Below are positions 1 through 6,241 of a stretch of DNA of 12,883 bases, in pieces. Numbering within the stretch: the stretch's first letter is position 1; the number at the start of each line of letters is the position of its first letter. The notes beneath the pieces were generated by a model. It saw only the letters and a list, made by a program, of their open reading frames with translations. It was not told where the DNA came from and did no database searches. The position numbers were made by a program, and so were the translations under genes. The stretch comes from CAZFLY01 sp964519995 (lineage in GTDB: Bacteria; Planctomycetota; Phycisphaerae; Sedimentisphaerales; Anaerobacaceae): positions 1 to 12,883 of the forward strand of contig CAZFLY010000068.1 in NCBI GenBank assembly GCA_964519995.1, written 5' to 3'.

Positions 1-56
1 TCGAGGCATTAGCTCACGCTGCGTAACTAACTGTCAAAAGTGCGAAAGCTAACATA

Positions 57-115
57 ATTCAATTAGAAGAAAATGGCAATACGTAAAGCGCGTACGCGCT
101 TTACGTATATTGAAT
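57..115 (+). repeat. 30-bp perfect palindrome nested in an outer helix
   Basis: Positions 79-108 are a perfect palindrome with arms ATACGTAAAGCGCGT and its exact reverse complement, with no spacer. It is flanked by ATTCAAT (57-63) and ATTGAAT (109-115), which pair with each other. As RNA this would be a 7-bp outer helix, a one-sided internal loop of 15 nt and a long inner hairpin. A 15-codon frame (ATG at 73, TGA at 118, preceded by AGAAG) runs through it, starting MAIRKART. The palindrome itself is certain; its role is unknown (operator, part of a non-coding RNA, or repeat). Confidence 0.8.
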
Positions 116-129
116 GGTGATAATTAAAG

Positions 130-162
130 GTGTCCGCCTGCACCCTCAGGTGGCACTTTTTT
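130..162 (+). terminator. Rho-independent terminator
   Basis: The 5' arm GTGTCCGCCTG (130-140), loop CACCCT and 3' arm CAGGTGGCAC (147-156) pair over ten base pairs, with one bulged T at 133 and one G-T wobble. Six T residues follow at 157-162. It would end a plus-strand transcript entering from the left, either an upstream protein gene or a structured RNA that includes the palindrome at 79-108. Confidence 0.75.
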
Positions 163-240
163 GGCTGGAGACAAGAGAAAGAATTCGAGCATCGAGGATC
201 CCTTCGAATAGCGCTCAGGGCAGGCAAGAAAAGATTCTGC

Positions 241-268
241 TTGTTTTTTAGCCGTTTTTGGGTATAAT
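241..268 (+). promoter_or_regulatory. Candidate sigma-70 promoter
   Basis: TTGTTT (241-246) and a perfect TATAAT (263-268) are separated by 16 bp. It reads rightwards towards the 20-codon frame at 339 and the repeat element. The -10 box is strong and the -35 moderate. No convincing gene lies downstream before obg, which is on the other strand, so any transcript would be short, non-coding, or antisense to the end of obg. Confidence 0.45.
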
Positions 269-288
269 ATGTATCAAACTAATGGACT

Positions 289-309
289 GTTCATAGTTCA
301 TAGTTCGTA
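289..309 (+). repeat. Three tandem heptamers, GTTCRTA
   Basis: GTTCATA, GTTCATA and GTTCGTA follow each other without gaps. The same heptamer family recurs as a longer degenerate array at 1628-1669, just upstream of obg. Confidence 0.7.
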
Positions 310-338
310 GTCAAACGTAAATTAGGGGGAGATTATTG

Positions 339-401
339 ATGGCCGCAGAATCACAAATCTTCGCCAATCAACAAAATGAGCAAAAATCCACCAAATGGTG
401 A
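339..401 (+). CDS. Possible 20-residue peptide
   Basis: An ATG at 339 opens 20 codons (MAAESQIFANQ..., ending STKW, stop TGA at 399). It has a good purine-rich ribosome binding site, AGGGGGA at 324-330, eight bases upstream, and lies about 70 bp downstream of the promoter candidate at 241-268. The peptide is hydrophilic, rich in Gln and Asn, with no membrane segment or Cys. Its composition resembles the Asn/Gln/Lys-rich frame of the neighbouring repeat element, so it may be part of that element rather than a gene. I do not recognise it. Confidence 0.2.
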   Translation: MAAESQIFANQQNEQKSTKW

Positions 402-451
402 AGTCAGTACTACAAAATGAGGCAAATTAGAGGGGAAAATTGAAACTATTT

Positions 452-622
452 ATGCAAAACAAAGCCAATTTCAAAAAAGCCCGAATGAACGTAAACTACT
501 ATATGCAAAAGGATTATTAAAATGAACCACGCCGTAGGCTTTGGGAAAACAAACCCAATCATAGCCAGCATGAGTGCTTGGAGCCAAACAGGGCTAAGCC
601 TTGTGGTGAGCTTGTCGAATCC
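452..622 (+). repeat. Decayed interspersed element with MQNKANF-type frame
   Basis: The plus-strand frame starting at 452 reads MQNKANFKKARMNVN..., then QKDY, and stops at TAA 518-520. Past the stop the same frame continues as NEPRRRLWENKPN...HSQ and ends in a segment covering GGTGAGCTTGTCGAATCC (605-622). From memory, not a search, this pattern of KANF / MNVN / KDYEN / ENKPN blocks followed by a GAGCTTGTCGAA motif is a recurrent low-complexity intergenic repeat in Phycisphaerae genomes. Here it carries a stop in the middle, so it is a broken copy. It ends nine bases before the obg stop codon. Confidence 0.5.
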
Positions 623-630
623 GATGGAAA

Positions 631-1626
631 TTATCTCCTGAGCTCTTTGATCTTCTGCCACAGTAACTCGCTCAGTTCTTTGATTCCTTCTCCAGTCACC
701 GCTGAGATAGGGCGAATTGTTTGCTGCAGGTTTATCTTTAGTTCCTCAACTGCTTTTCTGTCGGGATCGAGGTCGATTTTGTTGGCGACAACAATCTCTT
801 GTTTAGCAGCCAGAACCTTGCTGTATTGCTCCAGTTCATTACGGATAATGTGGTAGTTATTAAAGGGGTCGGAGCCATCAATGGGTTTAATATCGATGAT
901 ATGCACGATAATAGCGGTACGCTCGATGTGCCTGAGGAAGTCATGGCCAAGTCCAGCTCCTCTGTGGGCCCCTTCGATCAAACCAGGAATATCAGCCATA
1001 ACAAACCGACGAAACCCACTAAGCTCGACAATTCCCAATACCGGCTCGAGTGTGGTAAACGGATACTCCGCAATTTTTGGCCTTGCAGCCGAGCAGCGTG
1101 AAATCAACGTACTTTTGCCGGCGTTGGGTATTCCCACCAAACCTACATCGGCAATGAGCTTAAGCTCAAGCCTCAGATTCCTTTCCTGGCCTTTTTTACC
1201 GGGCTCAGCGTTTCGTGGTGTCTGGTTAGTGGCCGTAGCAAATGCCTTGTTGCCTTTTCCGCCTCTTCCACCGCGACAAACAAGAACTCTCATGCCCACT
1301 TCATTGAGGTCTTTTAACAACAAGCTCAGATCTGCATCGTAAATGAGCGTGCCAAGTGGTACACGTATCACCAAGTCCTTGCCATTGGCGCCGTGCCTAT
1401 TGCCGCCCTGCCCATGATGGCCATCCTCAGCCCGCCAATGATGTTTGCCGGCAAAGTCCAGGAGGGTATCGAGATTTTCCACCGCTTCGAAGTAAACGTG
1501 ACCGCCTCTACCGCCATCACTACCGTCAGGTCCACCCTTAGGGATGTATTTTTCCCGCCGGAAACTCACGCAACCGTCGCCGCCATCTCCCGCCTTGACC
1601 CAGATTTGTGCCTCGTCAACAAACAT
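631..1626 (-). CDS. obg: Obg family GTPase (ribosome assembly)
   Basis: A 331-residue GTPase that binds the large ribosomal subunit and acts in its late assembly and in stress response. The N-terminal glycine-rich Obg fold spans about residues 1-155 (starts MFVDEAQIWVKAGDGGDG, typical of the family). The G domain follows, with P-loop GIPNAGKST at 165-173, TT at 191-192, DIPGLIEGA at 212-220, NKID at 282-285 and SAV at 308-310. There is no long C-terminal OCT-type extension. I chose the ATG at 1624-1626. The frame stays open 23 codons upstream, but those codons translate the heptamer repeat and the rpmA terminator and have no homology to Obg. No good ribosome binding site precedes the ATG, because the repeat occupies that position. 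It is downstream of rpmA on the same strand, the usual order, but with a terminator between them. No terminator is visible after the stop. Confidence 0.97.
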   Translation of the reverse strand: MFVDEAQIWVKAGDGGDGCVSFRREKYIPKGGPDGSDGGRGGHVYFEAVENLDTLLDFAGKHHWRAEDGHHGQGGNRHGANGKDLVIRVPLGTLIYDADLSLLLKDLNEVGMRVLVCRGGRGGKGNKAFATATNQTPRNAEPGKKGQERNLRLELKLIADVGLVGIPNAGKSTLISRCSAARPKIAEYPFTTLEPVLGIVELSGFRRFVMADIPGLIEGAHRGAGLGHDFLRHIERTAIIVHIIDIKPIDGSDPFNNYHIIRNELEQYSKVLAAKQEIVVANKIDLDPDRKAVEELKINLQQTIRPISAVTGEGIKELSELLWQKIKELRR

Positions 1627-1627
1627 G

Positions 1628-1669
1628 TCTCGTGATTCGTGCTTTGTTGTTCGTATCTCGTATATCGAT
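1628..1669 (-). repeat. Six degenerate heptamers in the obg 5' leader
   Basis: On the plus strand the stretch divides exactly into TCTCGTG, ATTCGTG, CTTTGTT, GTTCGTA, TCTCGTA and TATCGAT, roughly consensus NTYCGTR. It is the same family as the GTTCRTA heptamers at 289-309. The array fills the whole space between the T-run of the rpmA terminator and the obg start codon, leaving one base before the ATG. Confidence 0.65.
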
Positions 1670-1671
1670 AC

Positions 1672-1700
1672 AAAAAAAGGATGGTTATATACCATCCTTT
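1672..1700 (-). terminator. Terminator after rpmA
   Basis: Read on the minus strand, AAAGGATGGT (1700-1691) and ACCATCCTTT (1685-1676) form a 10-bp stem with a 5-nt loop, and the A-run on the plus strand from 1672 gives seven T residues on the minus strand. It lies 27 bp after the rpmA stop and about 45 bp before obg, so obg depends on read-through or on a promoter that I could not find. Confidence 0.8.
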
Positions 1701-1726
1701 CTTTCTCAAAATATTTCTACTATCTA

Positions 1727-1960
1727 TTAGACAACGTTGACTTTTCTGCCCTGAAAATGGACTGTGCCATCGGCAGTTGCGAATAAGGTATAGTCCCTTC
1801 CCATACCCACGTTCGAACCAGGAAAAAACTTTGTGCCACACTGCCGGATAATAATTGAACCGGCCCTAACCATCTGGCCGCCGAATTGCTTAACACCCCT
1901 GTACTTGGGATTGCTGTCTCTGCCGTTTCTTGAAGAACCTTGACCTTTTTTATGCGCCAT
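1727..1960 (-). CDS. rpmA: 50S ribosomal protein L27
   Basis: A 77-residue L27, a large-subunit protein whose N-terminal tail reaches the peptidyl-transferase centre. It starts MAHKKGQGSSRNGRDS, the family signature, and carries FGGQ near residue 28 and the GTKFFPGSNVGMGRDYTLFA block. It is slightly shorter than the common 85 or so residues because it stops soon after GTVHFQGRKV. I chose the ATG at 1958-1960. An in-frame TTG two codons upstream (1966) would put the ribosome binding site AGAGGT only three bases away, whereas the ATG sits nine bases from it. A sigma-70 promoter lies at 2014-2042 and a terminator at 1672-1700. The usual partner rplU (L21) is not upstream; tRNA-Arg is there instead. 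Confidence 0.97.
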   Translation of the reverse strand: MAHKKGQGSSRNGRDSNPKYRGVKQFGGQMVRAGSIIIRQCGTKFFPGSNVGMGRDYTLFATADGTVHFQGRKVNVV

Positions 1961-2013
1961 ATTCAATTACCTCTGCTTGCATAATAGATACCGATAATCC
2001 AATTGTTGCGACT

Positions 2014-2042
2014 ATTGTAGCGATCTGTGTGGGCTGTGTCCA
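2014..2042 (-). promoter_or_regulatory. rpmA promoter
   Basis: On the minus strand TGGACA (2042-2037) and TACAAT (2019-2014) are separated by exactly 17 bp, each five of six to consensus. It starts a leader of about 45-50 nt before the L27 ATG at 1960. Confidence 0.7.
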
Positions 2043-2131
2043 GAATATTCTTACATTAGATTCTTTAGTTTTTAAAGCACCAATAACGCTGGATTGATAC
2101 GATAGTTCCTGTATTCTCAGGCGGTTCAAAA

Positions 2132-2205
2132 TACGCCCGGCAGGATTCGAACCTGCGACCTCCGGTTTAGGAAACCGATGCTCTATCCTACTGAGCTACG
2201 GGCGC
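2132..2205 (-). tRNA. tRNA-Arg (anticodon CCT)
   Basis: A complete 74-nt cloverleaf on the minus strand. The acceptor stem is GCGCCCG with CGGGCGT (the first pair is G-T). The D arm is GCTC...GAGC with a 9-nt loop, the anticodon stem is TCGGT with ACCGG, and the anticodon loop TTCCTAA gives CCT, which reads AGG codons. The variable loop is AGGTC, and the T arm is GCAGG-TTCGAAT-CCTGC. The 3' CCA is not encoded; the discriminator A is followed by TTTTG. It has its own promoter at 2225-2254 and lies between the glycan operon and rpmA. Confidence 0.96.
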
Positions 2206-2224
2206 TTAAAAAAAGGCGCAATCC

Positions 2225-2254
2225 ACTATAACAAGCGCACGGGCCTACTGTCAA
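2225..2254 (-). promoter_or_regulatory. tRNA-Arg promoter
   Basis: On the minus strand a perfect TTGACA (2254-2249) and TATAGT (2230-2225) are separated by 18 bp. The -10 box ends about 20 bp before the mature tRNA 5' end at 2205. A GC-rich tract runs between the boxes. Confidence 0.75.
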
Positions 2255-2327
2255 CCGCCTGTGAGGAGCGCACCGTCCCTAAATATTTGGCTGCTTATCG
2301 AGAAACCAACTCCGTAACTCAAAGAGG

Positions 2328-3332
2328 CTAACCGGCTGGTCGCGGAGGCGATTTCTTTGAACTTACTTTCCAGAATAGCTGGTATATAGCACCGATGATT
2401 GCCATAAGAATCAGGCCGGAGAACAGTATCATAGACATTAACAACGCCGCAGATTTTTCCACTCCGTAAATACCCAATAGTCCGACTAATGTCGCTTCTC
2501 TAACGCCAAGATTAGCCACCGAAATCGGCAGCCTGGCCAGAACATATATGACGGCGCAGAGCAAAATCAGTATTGCTATCGGTGTAACTATGTTCGCCGC
2601 CATTGCGGCAAATATATACATAGCTCCGCCAATACCTAATGCAGCTATTAGGGTAATTAAGACCATGATTAAATGGAATCCAGCGCCAGCCGATTGAAAG
2701 ACGGAGATTTGCGCGAGCACTTCCTGCCCTTTTTGTCGAACTGTTTCTGGAAAAGGTCTTAGTAAAACCTCCAAACCCTTAGTGAACTTACTTGCCGTTC
2801 GGCTGTTAACCAACAAGAGAGAAACGAACACTACAACAACAATCAATATTCCACAAATGACCGACACAATCCATTTATTATATGGAAGCAATGACGCGAA
2901 ATTTGCAATCATGAGCGATGTCAATCCGACTACCATCATTACAACGAACAACGAGAATTGATTGTACACCATACTGCTAAAAACTACGCTGCCTTTACCA
3001 GTGTCTCTTTTTAGGATGTACCACTTGATACCCGTACTTAATATCCCAGGTATAACCATGCCATAAAGACATGTCACAGCGCTGGCGCCGAATATCGTGC
3101 CGATGTTGACATGGAAACCTTGCTTTTTCAAAATGAGCTGCATCTTGACCGAGCCGACCCAGAAAAACGCAGCCGTAAGTCCCCACACGCCTACCAGGTA
3201 TTGCCACTTTGTGGTTTGTATCGCCTGCCAAAATTGCTCAAGCTCGATTTGCCTAAACGCCCATGTCAGTAATCCAGTTGTAATCAGAATTCTTATGGCG
3301 AGTTTAATTAATTGTTTAGTGCGGATAGTCAT
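2328..3332 (-). CDS. LPG-synthase-TM / AglD-like membrane protein
   Basis: A 334-residue integral membrane protein of the lysylphosphatidylglycerol synthase transmembrane family (UPF0104, flippase-like). Hydrophobic segments fall near residues 10-26, 46-62, 78-100, 120-146, 154-175, 218-246, 248-270 and 296-320. The motif LPISVANLGVREA at 268-280 matches the family's conserved block. There is no C-terminal lysyl-transferase domain, so it is the transmembrane part alone; members of this form are found in glycan clusters in many bacteria and archaea. It is the last gene of the seven-gene minus-strand cluster, 13 bp after the methyltransferase at 3346. A role in moving a lipid-linked sugar across the membrane is inference from context. 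The ribosome binding site is weak. No terminator follows, so transcripts may run on into tRNA-Arg. Confidence 0.85.
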   Translation of the reverse strand: MTIRTKQLIKLAIRILITTGLLTWAFRQIELEQFWQAIQTTKWQYLVGVWGLTAAFFWVGSVKMQLILKKQGFHVNIGTIFGASAVTCLYGMVIPGILSTGIKWYILKRDTGKGSVVFSSMVYNQFSLFVVMMVVGLTSLMIANFASLLPYNKWIVSVICGILIVVVVFVSLLLVNSRTASKFTKGLEVLLRPFPETVRQKGQEVLAQISVFQSAGAGFHLIMVLITLIAALGIGGAMYIFAAMAANIVTPIAILILLCAVIYVLARLPISVANLGVREATLVGLLGIYGVEKSAALLMSMILFSGLILMAIIGAIYQLFWKVSSKKSPPRPAG

Positions 3333-3345
3333 AGTCTGCTACGGC

Positions 3346-4074
3346 CTAATACGCTTTCTCAGCGATAATCAGCACCTTTCTTGAGAAGGCAAGCTGCAGT
3401 TTATAGAGTTTCTGGAACAGCTTATTCTCAGGAAACATTGCACTAAGAACGCCAAAAGGTGCCCGGGAAATCAGAGCTGATAACACAAAAGCTATGAATC
3501 CACCAACCGGACCACTAAGAAAGCTGCTTGTAACCGGCTCAAAGCCGGCGCTGAATAAAAGCTGTTTGAGCCTGCGCTGGGTGGTCACATAATTGTGGGA
3601 AAAATCACAGTTAAAGAAATTGTGCCGAAGGTTGAGGTAGTCCGGCGAACATATAACAAGCCTGCCCTTTGGTCTGAGTATTTCTTTTACCTGCCGGGTT
3701 ACCTGCAAAGCATCGTGCAGGCTATTCATATGCTCTAATACATTGATCATGACAACAGCATCGAATTGCTTCTCTAATTGTGGCAGTGGTGGTACTATGG
3801 CACATATCACACTTGCGCCTTTTCTCTGCAGTGATTCGGCCATTTGGGGATTAGGCTCAATAGCAAAGTACTCGACATTTTTCCTCAGACAAATATCGGC
3901 AAAAACACCCCGGCCAGGACCTATCTCAAGTACTATGTCACTGGGACATAGCTTGGCATATCTGAAAATCTTCCGGGAAAAAGCCTTGGCAATCCAGCCA
4001 CCTATCTTAGTTGGCTTGTCCAGGCGGAAGTGCTCGTAGAAAGTATCGGTGTTATTTTTCTCAGGTGTCATCAT
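3346..4074 (-). CDS. Class I SAM-dependent methyltransferase
   Basis: A 242-residue Rossmann-fold methyltransferase of the Methyltransf_11/23 type. Motif I is VLEIGPGRG at 48-56, the acidic residue after strand 2 is in AIEPN at 71-75, and motif IV is FDAVVMINVLEHM at 104-116. The loop GRLVICSPDYLNLR (137-150) fits post-motif III. After residue 185 a hydrophobic stretch (GPVGGFIAFVLSALI) suggests contact with the membrane or a lipid-linked substrate. The ATG at 4074 has AAGGA six bases upstream; a second ATG follows immediately. It is unlike the other methyltransferase in the cluster (6242-6961) outside the SAM motifs. The substrate is unknown; context suggests a sugar or lipid-linked glycan intermediate. 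Confidence 0.88.
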   Translation of the reverse strand: MMTPEKNNTDTFYEHFRLDKPTKIGGWIAKAFSRKIFRYAKLCPSDIVLEIGPGRGVFADICLRKNVEYFAIEPNPQMAESLQRKGASVICAIVPPLPQLEKQFDAVVMINVLEHMNSLHDALQVTRQVKEILRPKGRLVICSPDYLNLRHNFFNCDFSHNYVTTQRRLKQLLFSAGFEPVTSSFLSGPVGGFIAFVLSALISRAPFGVLSAMFPENKLFQKLYKLQLAFSRKVLIIAEKAY

Positions 4075-4099
4075 GCAATTTCCTTCGCAAGCATTATCT

Positions 4100-5041
4100 T
4101 TACCAAGGCAGCATTCTCGATTTTATACAACGATGCAATTTAACCACAAGGCTTTTTGTCGGCAGATAAGTCAGAACCAATCCTGTAAGATTCTCCAGCG
4201 AGGCAGGATATATTTTGACTGCCTTGTAGTAGTACCGTCTGGCTCGGCTGATGTTGCCATCAGCGGCAAGCCAAAAGGCAGTTAGAAAATACGATCTGGA
4301 AAACCTCCTTTTTATCTTTCCTCCAATGCTCGCCTGCAACTTCGGATATTTTTTAAGAATCCTTTTCAAGGCTGCCCTGGTTTTCGCATAGCTTTTTACC
4401 TTGTTTGCCTGTCTGGAAGTACTATGCTGGTGTCTACGCCAGCAGCCGAGCGGCTTTGGGTCGTAATATGCCTTACTTAGATTAGCGATTTCTATCCACT
4501 TCATATAGTCGCTTATAGGACCAGGTTTTTCAAAAGGCCCCGTTTTTTTGAGTACATCCATGCGAACCATCACGGTTATCATCGGTGTAAAACAGTAGTG
4601 TAAAACAAGCATTTCAGCAACATCGCCCGGTACCACAGGATAAACATCGCTGAATTTTCCTATTTGCCTGCCTTGAGAGTCAATAATCAGAGCATCGGCA
4701 AATACCAGGCCAAGTTCAGGATCCGCATCCAAGGCAGCAATCTGCCGTTCAAACCTTTCAGGTAGAACCACATCATCGCTATCAATGAAGCAGATATATT
4801 CGCCTTTTGCCAAGCTCATACCGTGATTACGGGCAGCAACAACACCCTGATTTGGCTGGGTGACAATCTGTGCTCTGGAAGCAGTACTCCTTGCAACCTG
4901 AATGGTCCTGTCAGTACTTCCATCATCGACCATTACGATTTCAAAATCCTGAAACGTCTGGTCTTCAAGACTTTTTAAGGTTTGAGCGATGTAATCCTGG
5001 TGGTTGTAAGAAGCAATCACTACTGACAACTTTGGCTTCAC
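4100..5041 (-). CDS. Family 2 glycosyltransferase (cytoplasmic)
   Basis: A 313-residue GT-A fold enzyme. The N terminus is KLSVVIASYNHQDYI, followed by EIVMVDDGSTD at 34-44 for nucleotide binding, QGVVAARNHGM at 65-75 and the metal-binding FIDSDD at 85-90. YMKWIEIANLSK (179-190) is in the acceptor region. The C-terminal 70 residues (FLTAFWLAADGNISRARRYY) look like a helical, TPR-like tail common in bacterial GT2 enzymes. There are no membrane helices. I chose GTG at 5039-5041 because GGGA lies eight bases upstream. A TTG two codons earlier (5047) leaves only about two bases, and no in-frame ATG exists before an upstream stop. It follows the GT4 gene by 13 bp. The donor and acceptor sugars cannot be assigned. 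Confidence 0.9.
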   Translation of the reverse strand: MKPKLSVVIASYNHQDYIAQTLKSLEDQTFQDFEIVMVDDGSTDRTIQVARSTASRAQIVTQPNQGVVAARNHGMSLAKGEYICFIDSDDVVLPERFERQIAALDADPELGLVFADALIIDSQGRQIGKFSDVYPVVPGDVAEMLVLHYCFTPMITVMVRMDVLKKTGPFEKPGPISDYMKWIEIANLSKAYYDPKPLGCWRRHQHSTSRQANKVKSYAKTRAALKRILKKYPKLQASIGGKIKRRFSRSYFLTAFWLAADGNISRARRYYYKAVKIYPASLENLTGLVLTYLPTKSLVVKLHRCIKSRMLPW

Positions 5042-5054
5042 TACCAAATTCCCA

Positions 5055-6206
5055 TCAGCTTAGAATCTTATCGTACAGCTCTATATAGCCGCTCGCCGCC
5101 TTATCCCAGCCGAACTTCTCTGCACGCTCTCTCGCAGAGCGGGCCATGCGTTTGCATTGGTCCGGTTGATCAGCCAGCCTTTTGATGGCTGAAGCAACCT
5201 CTTGTGCGCGAGCACTTTGGACCACAATGCCATTATCAGCTATTAGTTCCTCCACACCCTCACAGCGAGTAGTGACAATCGGCAAGCCAGATGCTATTGC
5301 TTCCAACATCGCATTGCTCATTCCCTCTTGCATACTGGCGCTAACAAAAACATGATTTTGTCTGTAGAGCTGCGGCATATTCCCGGAATCAATCCGGCCA
5401 GTCATTTTAATGATGTTACCAAGGCCTTTTTCCTGCACAAGGCGTTTGAGCCTCGGCTCAGCGGAGCCGCCACCCACTACAGTCAGACGAACATTGCAAC
5501 CAGCTCGGTGCAAAATCTCAACGGTTTCGATGAGCATTCCCATTCGCTTGGTGACGGACAATCTGCCGACGGTCAGGAGCTTAAGAGGTTCGCTATGCAA
5601 CGAAGCCTCGTGCCATCTCTCGCTGTTTTCGGCTGGATGAAACTGCTGAAGCTCCACGCCATTCGGTATTACATCGATAGAAACAGAGGGCAAAAAGCTC
5701 AACGCCCTTTCCTTCAGTCCCTGGCTGCAGGCGACAAGGGCATCAGCATTTCTCCAGATGGCTTTGAACGTGTGTGCAAAGAGCATGTAGTCAAGCTTCA
5801 ACCTCGCATGCTGTCCAGGCACATCGGAGCCACGCAAAGAAACTATGTACGGCAATTTCTCTGCAGTCTTATAACAGAGGCGACCCGTGGGAAAGCCAAA
5901 AAATGCGTGCGCAAGATCATACCGACTATCTCTCAACATTTTCCGGTAATGGAATTTAGCTTTAATCAACCATTCGAACACTTCTACTCTGCGCCAGAAA
6001 TGCAGGTCCTTTTTGTGCAGGCCAACTTTGAATATGGTGATATTATCTGCGAACGTCTCGCTAAAAAATCCTGGCTGTGGGGCCGATGTCAGGACATCAA
6101 CCTGCAGGTCGGGCTGACCAGCGTACTGTCTTAGCAGGCAAAGATGCGCGTGTCCCCCTCCGCCCCCGATGGGTGGAAATTCATAATTTAGCATCAATAT
6201 CTTCAT
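5055..6206 (-). CDS. Family 4 glycosyltransferase (GT-B)
   Basis: A 383-residue GT-B enzyme. The N-terminal acceptor domain opens MKILMLNYEFPPIGGGGGHAH with the glycine-rich loop at 12-18, and SLRGSDVPG lies at 123-131. The linker motif VIPNGVE at 179-185 and LTVGRLSVTKRMG at 211-223 open the donor domain. The EX7E motif is in EGMSNAMLEAIASG (Glu294 and Glu302), followed by EGVEELI. This is the usual retaining enzyme for NDP-sugars in exopolysaccharide and lipopolysaccharide assembly. It is a cytoplasmic or peripheral membrane protein. It is 35 bp downstream of the methyltransferase at 6242, and no strong ribosome binding site is visible. Sugar specificity is unknown. Confidence 0.92.
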   Translation of the reverse strand: MKILMLNYEFPPIGGGGGHAHLCLLRQYAGQPDLQVDVLTSAPQPGFFSETFADNITIFKVGLHKKDLHFWRRVEVFEWLIKAKFHYRKMLRDSRYDLAHAFFGFPTGRLCYKTAEKLPYIVSLRGSDVPGQHARLKLDYMLFAHTFKAIWRNADALVACSQGLKERALSFLPSVSIDVIPNGVELQQFHPAENSERWHEASLHSEPLKLLTVGRLSVTKRMGMLIETVEILHRAGCNVRLTVVGGGSAEPRLKRLVQEKGLGNIIKMTGRIDSGNMPQLYRQNHVFVSASMQEGMSNAMLEAIASGLPIVTTRCEGVEELIADNGIVVQSARAQEVASAIKRLADQPDQCKRMARSARERAEKFGWDKAASGYIELYDKILS

Positions 6207-6241
6207 TGCCGACCGGTAGTAATAGAGCCGTTCTCGGTAGT

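Larger units (their letters stand above)
1..630. other. Gene-poor region with repeats and signals
   Basis: I see no recognisable protein gene here. Two short open tails enter from the left edge, one ending at 26 (plus strand, ...ALAHAA stop) and one at 52 (plus strand, ...TNCQKCES stop). Either could be the end of an upstream gene, but neither can be identified. The rest holds a palindrome (79-108), a terminator (130-162), a promoter-like sequence (241-268), a heptamer repeat (289-309), a 20-codon open frame (339-401) and a decayed repetitive element (about 452-622). Several parts resemble interspersed repeats of uncultured planctomycetes, so much of the region may be repeat debris. Confidence 0.6.

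Noticed and set aside
1..165. tmRNA 3' part, because the left edge reads ALAHAA-stop like a proteolysis tag
   Set aside because: The tag does not end in the usual LAA form, and no T-arm (GG-TTCGA-type) or tRNA-like 3' end occurs before the terminator at 130-162.
181..201. Cloning linker suggested by GAATTC and GGATCC sites close together
   Set aside because: The bases between them do not match a common polylinker, and the flanks look like natural repeat sequence.
446..661. 71-codon minus-strand frame with hydrophobic tail after obg
   Set aside because: It starts inside obg in another frame with no ribosome binding site, and its 3' two thirds are the complement of the decayed repeat element.
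881..1342. Plus-strand 153-codon open frame opposite obg
   Set aside because: Antisense shadow of obg; the glycine-rich sense sequence gives a Pro/Ala/Ser-rich meaningless translation.
1627..1695. 23-residue N-terminal extension of Obg
   Set aside because: It translates the heptamer repeat and terminator; Obg proteins start at MFVDEA.
1566..1841. Minus-strand 91-codon frame between rpmA and obg
   Set aside because: It overlaps both genes out of frame and crosses the terminator and heptamer array; no family features.
2206..2330. Terminator at the end of the glycan operon
   Set aside because: No stem followed by a T-run on the minus strand after the stop at 2328; only a GC-rich tract and the tRNA promoter are present.
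5328..6134. Plus-strand 268-codon open frame opposite the GT4 gene
   Set aside because: It is the antisense of a clear GT4 glycosyltransferase, with no domain pattern or ribosome binding site.
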